From Brachypodium distachyon (taxonomy: Eukaryota; Streptophyta; Magnoliopsida; Poales; Poaceae): DNA of 64,000 nucleotides. How positions within the stretch are numbered: the first letter of the stretch is position 1; each line of letters begins with the position of its first letter. The position numbers and the translations under genes are program-made. Below the pieces are notes generated by a model. It did no database searches. It was not told where the DNA came from and was given only the letters and a program-made list of their open reading frames with translations. Below, one piece after another: positions 56,843 through 64,000 of the stretch. The DNA is taken from contig NC_016132.3 in NCBI RefSeq assembly GCF_000005505.3, positions 19,954,501 through 20,018,500 of the forward strand, given 5' to 3'.

Positions 56843-58591
56843 ATTCGTGGGCTTCAGCGGCATGCGAATGTTGTTGCGGAGGCAAGTCACCACTGTAGAC
56901 CGGGCCGGAGCCGGGGGCGTCACCGTCAGCGGAGACGGAGGCGCGTGGTCTGCCGCAGGATATTCTGCGGCGGCAGGATTTTCTGCCGCGGCAGGAGTTC
57001 CGGCAGGCGACGTGGCAGGAGTCGATGTCGCGGTAGGAGATGCAGGAGGCGACGTGTCCGCCGCGGCAGGCGACGCGGCAGGATCAGCAGCCGCGGCAGA
57101 CAACTCGGTGGCAGGCTCTGCCGCAGCAGACGATGCGGCTGGAGCCGCTGCCGCGGCAGGCGAGGCGACTTGACTCCGGTTTGTTGCTGCTGTTGTGGCG
57201 GCAGTTGCCGCGGGGTCAGGAGCTGCACCAGGGTTAGTGTCGCAAGTATGATAATAACACATGGAGTCAAGGTGAATGACCGGCTCGGATGAAGGAAAAG
57301 TGGATAGATCGGAGGACGAAGAACTAGTGGAGGAGGATGCAAAAGGAAACACATGTTCGTCGAAGACAACGTGGCAAGAAATGTAAATGCGGCCGGTTGA
57401 ACGATCGAGACAGTTATAACCCTTATGCATGCTACTGTAGCCCAAGAACACGCACTGTCGGGATCGATATTCTAGCTTACGGTTGTTATAGGGTCGCAAG
57501 TAAGGCCAACAAGCACAACCAAAAATGCGGAGAAAAGAGTAATCTGGAGTGATATTGAGTAAACAAGAAATAGGACTATCATTTAGCAAAACCTTCGAAG
57601 GCATGCGATTGATTAGATAGCATATGGTGAGAAACGCTTCATCCCAAAAACGTAAAGGAAGAGAGGCGTGAGCGAGAAGTGCGAGCCCTGTCTCGACAAT
57701 ATGGCGATGCTTCCGCTCAGCAATGCCGTTCTGGGCAGACGTGTGTGGGAAGGAGACTCGATGAGCAATGCCAAGCTTCTGGAAGTGTTGGTGAAGACGA
57801 TGATACTCGTCACCCCAATCGGATTGAAAAGCACGAATTTTGGAGTTCAAGGTACGTTCTGCATGTGCTTGAAAATTGTGAAAAGCAGCTTCAACATCAG
57901 ATTTGTGCTTAAGGAGATAAAACCAGGTAAAACAACTGAAATCATCAACAAAGCTAACATAGTATTTGAAACCGCCTACAGAGGTAAGAGCAGGCCCCCA
58001 CACATCGGAGTGCACAAGCTCAAGAGGAAATGTAGACACACGAGTAGAATCTGGAAAAGGGAGTTTATGATTCTTTGCTTGTTGACAAGCGTCACACACG
58101 GATGAATCTACGGCACACGGTATTTTATTTGACCTAAGGATAATGTCGGCGACAGCTGAAGAAGGATGACCAAGCCGCTGGTGCCACTGACGGGAGGTGA
58201 TACCGGAGAGGCCTTGCCGACTGACCAAGGAGGAGGAGCTACGGTATAGGGGAATCGGATAGAGGCCGCCCCTGCTCCTACCGAGAAGTAGGACCTTCTT
58301 CGTGACCTTGTCCTTAACACAGAAAAATTTAGAGTGGAATTCAGCAAAGACGTCATTATCGGGAACAAGTCTATAAATGGAGAGAAGATTTTTGTGCATC
58401 TGAGGCACATGCAGAACATTACGAAGGTGCAACTGGGAAGATGAGCCGGGCAAAACACTATGACCAACATGCGAAATTTTCAAACCTACGCCATTGGTGA
58501 CCTGGACTTGATCCTTGCCAGTGTAGCGCTCGTGCATGGTGAGCTTGTCGAGGTCACCGGTGAGGTGGTCCGTCGCGCCGATGTTGGCATA
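56843..58591 (-). pseudogene. Copia pol: protease and integrase, inactive
   Basis: Begins just after the stop at 58592-58594. The protease active-site region reads NIGATDHL where Copia proteases have an Asp at the first position, so the protease is dead. The GAG-pre-integrase zinc motif (WHQRLGHPS ... CDACQQAK) follows. The integrase core has Asp in HSDVWGP, Asp in FQSDWGDEY (a GG changed to GD) and Glu in QNGIAERKHRH. After the VVFDEHVFPF segment there is an extremely Ala/Pro-rich spacer (about 57180-56900). The frame runs into the nested LTR. Confidence 0.9.
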
Positions 58592-59586
58592 CTAGTTGGT
58601 GTCAACATGGTAGCCAGTTGGTGAGGACGAGTTGCCGGCGTGAGAGCTCTCCACGGAGTAGGCGTGGTTGAAGCGGTTGTGGCAGCGCAGGGCGTCGTGG
58701 CCGTACTTGTGGCAGATCTGACAAGTGGACTTCAGACGCCCACTGCCATTGCTTGCCCCATTGCCGCTGTAGTTCTGCTGGCCACGGTTTTGCTGGTTGC
58801 CGTTGCCACGGTCACCACGGTCTCCGCGGCTGGTGGAGCAACAGCGGTTGCCGTTGTTGCCTCCTCCTTGGCGAGAAGCACTGTTGCCGGAGGATTGGAA
58901 CTCTGGTGATGCACTGTTTTGCTCAAGACGAGTTTCAAAGCTCAGCAAGTAAGAATAAAAATCACTGAGAGATACCGGTTCGGTGCGGGTGGTGATCGAC
59001 GTCACGAGGGCATCATACTTGAATCCTAGTCCAGCGAGCATGTACCCTATAATCTCCTCATCGTCGAGCACTTTGCCGATGGATGCCATGGCATCGGCGT
59101 GCCCTTTCATCTTGTGGAAGAAGTCGGAGGCTGCCATGCTCTTCTTCTTCAAGTTGGACAGCCGGTAGCGAATCTGGGCTACCCGCGCCCTGTTCTGCGT
59201 GGCGAGAAGTGCAGCCCAAATACCAGCCGATGTCTTCAATTGCACTACCTGTGCGAGGACCCCCTCCGTCATGGAGGAGAGGAGGACGCTGAGGACAGCT
59301 TTGTCCTGGTGAAACAACGTATATACGCTGGGTTGACAACGCGCCGAGCATTGTCGCCGGTCCCTTCAGTGAGCCTGTCCTCGTGCGCAGCAATGGTGCC
59401 GTCGAGGTAGCCAAAGAGATTTGGCCCGGAAAGGGCAGCTTCAACCTGCGCACGCCATAGCAGGAAGTTTTCGCGTCTCAACTTGATGGTGATGAGGCCG
59501 CCGAGCGACGAGACGGACATGGACGAGCCAGCAACGGACGAGTTGGAGCCGACGAGCTCCGAGCCGGAGGATGCAGCGGACGTCAT
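58592..59586 (-). pseudogene. Copia gag, frameshifted
   Basis: Starts at 59586 (MTSAASSGSELVG), with the UBN2/retrotrans_gag core (ENFLLWRAQVEAAL, LLSSMTEGVLAQV, RYRLSNLKKKSMAASDFF, GLGFKYDALVTS). A one-base loss near 59315 separates the first 90 codons from the rest. The C-terminal part has a Gly/Asn/Arg-rich region and one zinc knuckle, CQICHKYGHDALRC. It ends at a TAG (58592-58594) standing where relatives have Trp, directly before the protease. Confidence 0.9.
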
Positions 59587-59603
59587 GGTGTAGATGGGAT
59601 CAT

Positions 59604-59616
59604 GGCTCTGATACCA
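59604..59616 (-). other. Primer-binding site for initiator Met-tRNA
   Basis: TGGTATCAGAGCC on the minus strand, directly adjoining the upstream LTR. It is the standard PBS of plant Copia elements and fixes the LTR boundary at 59617. Confidence 0.95.
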
Positions 59617-59793
59617 AGTTAAATTGTATATGGTTGGCGTGGGCAACAACCCTTGCCGGCTCTTGTATTTATACACACGCGAGGGATTAGATTACAAGGT
59701 AGTTAGAATCTTAATTACAAGCTATTGCCGGATATGCTATAGAGGTTACAAGCGGATATACATCGAGGGAAATATTCTACCGTTAGTTTTACA
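59617..59793 (-). repeat. 5' LTR of the Copia element
   Basis: Upstream LTR relative to the minus-strand genes. It matches the 3' LTR except for about nine substitutions, seven or more of them transitions, and one single-base gap. It ends next to the TCTAG duplication at 59794. Confidence 0.93.
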
Positions 59794-60042
59794 TCTAGGG
59801 CAGAGAAGTTCGCATCTACATAAATGAAAAGTATTTCATCCGTGACATGTACTAGGAGTCCCTCCCTGTAGACAAAATGGTTCGAATTCAGAAGGCTAGA
59901 TTACAATCTTTCTGAACTTGCATTTTGCTAACGAGTGCTGAACTGCTGACCAGGAAAGCAACAAGAAACGTTTTAAAGACAAGTGCTTCCGTGCTTTCCT
60001 GTTGCACGAATTCTGTTCTCCCATCTTTTCAAAAAAAATATA

Positions 60043-60204
60043 CTACTCATTTGTATAATTCTTGTCTCAAATTTGCTCAAAAATTGATGTATCTATTTTT
60101 TTTCATAATTCTTGTCTCAAATTTGCTCAAAAATTGATGTATCTATTTTTAAAAAATGTTTAGATACATGTAATATTTTGACAAGAATTATGAAACGCAG
60201 AGAG
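60043..60204. mobile_element. Stowaway-type MITE with an internal 50-bp duplication
   Basis: TTCTTGTCTCAAATTTGCTC ... TGATGTATCTATTTTT occurs twice in a row (about 60058-60107 and 60108-60152). The second copy continues into a 3' end TTTTGACAAGAATTATGAAACGCAGAGAG that pairs with the start. TA flanks the outer ends. The 5' boundary could be 60043 or 60046. Confidence 0.65.
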
Positions 60205-60426
60205 TACTGTATAATGAATTTCCTTTCCTCTGCGCATCGTTCCAGTCAACGCATCAAGCTAATTCCCTTTCTCTTTCTGTACATACTTGCAGCTCCAAAA
60301 AACGGCTGGTGATTGACTGAATAATTGCCCACCGAGTCAGGCAGCAGCACAGCAAACAATCCGACGCCTCGTGACGGCAATCTCTCCTATAGACCCCGAT
60401 GGAGGCACGCGCCGGCGGCTGTACCT

Positions 60427-62070
60427 TCAAGCCCAGACGGCGAGCAGGGACATGAGGCCAGCCCCGAGCAGCAGCGAGACGTTGAGGGCGAGCTGGAGGC
60501 GCGCTCTGCTCTGCACGCTGGCCTTGGTGAAGTCCTCGGCGAGGATGTCGACGAGCGCCATGTACACCAGTATCCCCGCCGCGGCAGCCTCGAGGAGTCC
60601 CTGCACGACCAGCGCCTTCGGGCTGGTCTCGTCGTAGACGGAGGATATCGCGATGCCGACGCCGATGCCGACCGGGGTGGTGAGGGAGAAGAGCAGTCCC
60701 ATTGCCAGCACGGACTTGAGGCGAAACTTGGCCTGCCGTAAGAAGAACACAGAGCGTAGTTATGGCCAGGCCCAGGAGTGAATCTGTATTCAGTATTGGG
60801 CCCAGGAGATTCAAATAGACGTCAACAACCAACTAGTACTTTCGGCCCAGTTACTGCTATCACGTTACGCAAATGCCAAATAGTACTAGTAGTAGTAACA
60901 TTTTTTCTGTGGGTTAACTGATTAGCTGGGCCTTTGGCTTAAGAAAAAAAACAGCTGGCCCAGGCCTAAGATGCTGACTGCGAGAATCTTGGGTTCAGCA
61001 TCCGTCTCGACAAAACAAATTCTGCGCTCAGTCAGACCAAGTACTTCCGCCGTTCCGCGTTCGGCGTCCAGATATATAAGATCGGATCGGATCGGATCTT
61101 GAAAGGAAAAGAGATCGGTACATGGTACACGCGCGAACTTGTCACGTGCCACCAGACCCAAGCGGAACAGATGAACAACTGTGTGGGCAGTGTGTGTTGA
61201 CCTTACCTGAACGATGCACCCGCCAAGGCCGATGCCCTCGAAGAGCTGATGGAACGTCAACGCCGGGACGAGCGGCCGCACCGTGCTCGGGAAATCGGAG
61301 GCGCCCAGCGACATCCCGATGATCAGCGAGTGCACCACCACCCCCAGCTCCAACACCTTTCACAACAACAACACCAGCAACTAATTCAAATTCGCCACCC
61401 ACCTTGCAAATTTGCACCCAAACTAAATCGTACGTACCTGCGAGATGACGCGGTGGCGCACGAGCTCGTCCTCGCCGTCGGGCGGCGCGGCCAGCACCGA
61501 CATCCCGTGCGCGTGCGCGTGGTGCCCATCGGACGACGACGTCGCCTCCAGGTCTCCGGCGCGACCACCACCAAGCGCCGGCTCGTCCGTCACGGCCGCG
61601 GCTCTCTTGGCGTTGGTCCTGCGGAAGTACCCCGTGGCGACGGTGTCCACGATGAGCGTGCCGATGGCGGCGAGCATGGCGACCATCCCGGCGAACGGGA
61701 ACCGCCTCCACGGCCCGTGCCCCACTAGGCACGGGGACCCCAGCGCCTCGAAGGCCGTGGGCAGGATGTGCACGAGCCCCGTGGCGAGGATGACGCCGCC
61801 CGCGAAGGCCTTGACTGCCAGGAAGAGGTCCGTCTCCGGCCGGAGCGCCGGGAACCTGCGCCCCAGGGACGGTATCCCCGCCCCGATCGCGCTCCCGGCC
61901 AGGATGCAGACGATGGCGATGACCTTCAGCCGCAGCGCCCGCGCCTTGTCGCGGCCCGTGGCGGCGGCGTCGGACTCGCAGTCGCAGTCGGCGACGGCGA
62001 GCGCCGGCAGGGTGGCCAGGAGCCCCAGGAAGAGGCAGAGGAGAGCGAGCTCGCGCGAGGCCATGCCCAT
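60427..62070 (-). CDS. ZIP family metal transporter (Zn/Fe/Mn uptake)
   Basis: Plasma-membrane importer of divalent metals, mainly Zn2+, of the ZIP/IRT family. Three exons in frame: 61438..62070, 61207..61356, 60427..60732, giving 362 residues with eight membrane spans. Residues 1-27 form a cleavable signal peptide ending ALAVADC. The loop between spans 3 and 4 contains the His-rich metal-binding stretch DGHHAHAHG (181-189). Span 4 carries the metal-site [10 protein letters not shown] (His220) and span 5 [11 protein letters not shown] (His247, Glu251). The C-terminus is [14 protein letters not shown]. An ATG at 62064 is an equally possible start. By remembered synteny the rice counterpart would be OsZIP5 or OsZIP9, which are tandem neighbours; I cannot tell which, so no symbol is given. 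Intron 2 (474 bp) is the longer one. Confidence 0.95.
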
Positions 62071-63290
62071 CGATCAGCTGATCAGCTCGCTGCTGCTGCT
62101 GCTGCTGCACGGAGCTAGCTAGCGCTAGCTGGTGCGGTGTGCGAGAGAGGTTGCAACATGCGTTTTTAATTTGCTTCCCTTGGAAGATCCTTGTGGCTGT
62201 AGAACACTGCCGTGGATTCACTCAGCAAGTCAGCAATTTTCAGCTTCGGGATTTTCCACTGGCAGGTGGCGAACGGCGGTTCCCAGATGAGCTCACTATG
62301 TTGAGCATGTCTTCGATGAACGCGACAACATTGATAGTTTTGGACGTATGCTAGCTCCCGCGGCTAGGACTGTGGTGGTACGAACGGAGCAATTAAGGAA
62401 GGAAAATTTGGTTAAATATCACTATAACTTTACAACCTTACTACCCCAAAAAACAAATCACAATCTTACTAATTGCAGCTTGCTTAACTTGAAACGTGCA
62501 TGTCCTGTATAATCTAGAGGTAACTGCATCACCGGCCAACAACTCGAGGGTTCGAAGCATTTTAGTCTAACAAGTTGCAAAGTGAGCAAATCTAGTTCTA
62601 AAAAAATTGAGATTCGAGAGCATTTTTGCCCAATTAGTCCGAATAGACACGTGGCAGCAACACAGAGCCCATGAAATTTTTGCAAAAAACCCCTCAAACT
62701 GAAACAATTTGTACAATTAATCACGTCCTGATAATTCCCAACAAAAATCGATCAATCAATCAAACTCCATCCCCATGGAACGAATCCATCGAGCTCGAGC
62801 TCTGACGTGTGCGTACCTAAAGAATTGGACAGATGAAATGGCTCGGAGTTGGAGTCAATGATACGAGAAGAATAGTAGAGCTCTCCTTGCGCACGGGGCC
62901 GAAGCCCGACGTGGGGGAGGAGGTGGATATGGCGGCGAAGGAGGCAAGCGCGTCCCGGAGGTCGGAGCGCGCGCGGTGGTCGTCAGAGGCGGCATGCATG
63001 GTGGTCGGAGACGGCAATGAAGAGCTCGCGGTTGCGGCCGAACACAAAATTAACGATCGCAGGGGAGTTTCAAGAAAAAACACAAAATGTTGGGCCACGT
63101 TAGACAGGACACATGTCAACACCTAGTTGGTTTGGATCTCCAAGCAATCTGAATCTCAAGTTGTTGGGCTACTGGTGCAATTACCTTTATAATTTACATC
63201 TCTCCTTTTAACTCGTGCCTTGTATAAGTCTTTGGTAATCCCGCATAAGATAAGAAATGGTGTCGTATTATTGTATTGAATAATTGAATA
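62071..63290. other. ZIP gene upstream region, no further gene supported
   Basis: The first ~300 bp should carry the ZIP promoter. 62380-62760 is AT-rich. 62820-63126 has open frames on both strands over the same GC-rich stretch with no motif, probably repeat-derived. Nothing else could be delimited. Confidence 0.5.
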
Positions 63291-63526
63291 CTCCCTCTGT
63301 CCGGTTTTATAAGGCCCGCACAGAATTTTGTGCCGAATTTTGACCACAAATTATAGTGCTCATATGAGGTTATTTTGGCACAAAAGAGACATTGTTGGAT
63401 TTGTATTAGAAAACTCTTTCAAATGGTATAGGTTTTATATACATATATTAAATATTATTTGTGTAATTGTTAGTCAAAGCTTGGCACAAATTTCAATAGG
63501 GGCCTTATAAACCTAGACGGAGCGAG
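63291..63526. mobile_element. Stowaway-type MITE
   Basis: A 236-bp element with ends CTCCCTCTGTCCGGTTTTATAA and TTATAAACCTAGACGGAGCGAG and TA at 63289-63290 and 63527-63528. A subterminal GGCCC/GGGCC pair and GCACAAA/TTTGTGC blocks complete the fold-back. Confidence 0.88.
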
Positions 63527-63569
63527 TAATATATTTGATAATTATTAATAAAATCACCTAAGAACTATA

Positions 63570-64000
63570 TATGCGTGTGCGATCTTCGGCGATACCTGGA
63601 TCAAGGACCTTCCGGCGTCCCTCTCCCAAGATGAGTTGCACCAGTTCATCCACTTGTTCTCTATTGTCTCTCGTACTACCTTGTTTGAGGGCCTCTCAGA
63701 TAACATCAAGTGGAAGCTCAGCACTTCAGGATCCTACACTACTAAATCTGCGTACCTTGCTCAATTCTAGGGCCTGGTGCGGCAACCGTTCTCCCAGCTC
63801 TTTTGGAAGTGTTGTGGACCTGAGAAATGCAAATTCTTTGCTTGGCAGCTGGTGCAGCACAGATTTCCAACCGCCGATCTCCTTGCTCGAAAAGGCATTC
63901 CTAGTATAAGGTGTCCTTTCTCAGCTTTCTGCCTTCATGCCACGGAAGGTGCAGTGAACATCTTCATGGATTGTTGTTTCGCTCGTCAGATTTGGTGCTT
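63570..64000 (+). pseudogene. LINE reverse-transcriptase C-terminal fragment (zf-RVT region), runs off the window
   Basis: One frame reads LSQDELHQFIHLF, then WKLSTSGSYTTKSAYLAQF, an in-frame TAG at about 63768, then LFWKCCGPEKCKFFAWQ and HRFPTADLLARKG, the typical segment of plant LINE polyproteins after the polymerase domain (zf-RVT). A change in the Cys pattern and the stop show it is dead. The 5' part of the element is missing or unrecognisable, as usual for truncated LINE copies; the 3' end lies beyond the window. Confidence 0.8.

Larger units (their letters stand above)
53860..59793 (-). mobile_element. Complete but inactive Ty1/Copia LTR retrotransposon
   Basis: The element is flanked by TCTAG at 53855-53859 and 59794-59798 (5-bp target duplication). 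Its two direct LTRs are unusually short (176 and 177 bp). Next to the upstream LTR is a perfect primer-binding site for initiator Met-tRNA, and next to the downstream LTR a purine tract (GGTAAAGATTGATGGGGA on the minus strand, 54036-54053). Between them gag, protease, integrase, reverse transcriptase and RNase H occur in Copia order on the minus strand, broken by frameshifts and stops and by a 1.2-kb insertion (55624-56837). The LTRs differ at about ten positions, roughly 5%, mostly transitions, so insertion was perhaps around two million years ago under usual grass rates. Confidence 0.93.

Noticed and set aside
62817..63126. Paired 97- and 101-codon frames upstream of the ZIP gene
   Set aside because: Same stretch open on both strands, no motif; likely repeat-derived.

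Overview
This window is nuclear DNA from a grass, most likely a Pooideae species with a compact genome such as Brachypodium. The evidence is GC-rich first exons followed by AT-rich introns, GT-AG introns, a steady supply of Stowaway miniature elements (MITEs), and proteins that closely resemble cereal families I know; the aldo-keto reductase, for example, looks almost like the barley aldose reductase-related protein. From memory the gene order matches a block of rice chromosome 5 in reverse (WRKY70, aldose reductase-like, PRA1, EXO70B, CHX, an AP2/DREB gene, PYL5, ZIP5/ZIP9). That synteny is recollection and was not computed.

Layout. 1-2091 is the 3' part of a group I WRKY gene (+). 3069-6251 is a decayed PIF/Harbinger transposon with both of its genes. 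7552-8088 is a PADRE/DUF4228 gene (-) with three Stowaway MITEs in a row upstream of it. 12763-15131 is a nine-exon aldo-keto reductase (-). 15878-20982 is a seven-exon ChaN plus DUF3411 (RETICULATA-related) plastid protein (-). 21734-26419 is a five-exon sorting nexin 2 (-). 27056-27537 is a short non-autonomous Helitron. 29786-30454 is a PRA1 gene (-). 34881-36845 is an intronless EXO70B exocyst gene (+). 39323-41979 is a three-exon CHX cation/H+ exchanger (-). 42633-44550 is an AP2/DREB factor (-) whose first coding exon is only 29 nt. 48253-48846 is an intronless PYR/PYL/RCAR abscisic acid receptor (+). 53860-59793 is a complete but dead Copia retrotransposon (-) with target-site duplication, both LTRs and primer-binding site, interrupted by a 1.2-kb apparent solo LTR of another Copia family. 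60427-62070 is a three-exon ZIP metal transporter (-). 63570-64000 is a LINE reverse-transcriptase remnant running off the end.

How the genes relate. These are independent plant genes, not an operon. Several belong to abscisic acid, drought or defence biology: the PYL receptor, the DREB-like factor, the seed-type aldo-keto reductase with ABRE and RY motifs at its promoter, WRKY, CHX, and EXO70B/SNX2/PRA1 in membrane traffic. The clustering probably reflects conserved collinearity. I found no sign of a previously undescribed multi-gene system. The most interesting points are a twin-arginine thylakoid-type signal on the ChaN/DUF3411 protein, a five-fold peptide repeat and mixed DREB/ERF residues in the AP2 factor, a W-box cluster inside a WRKY intron, and the nested retroelements.
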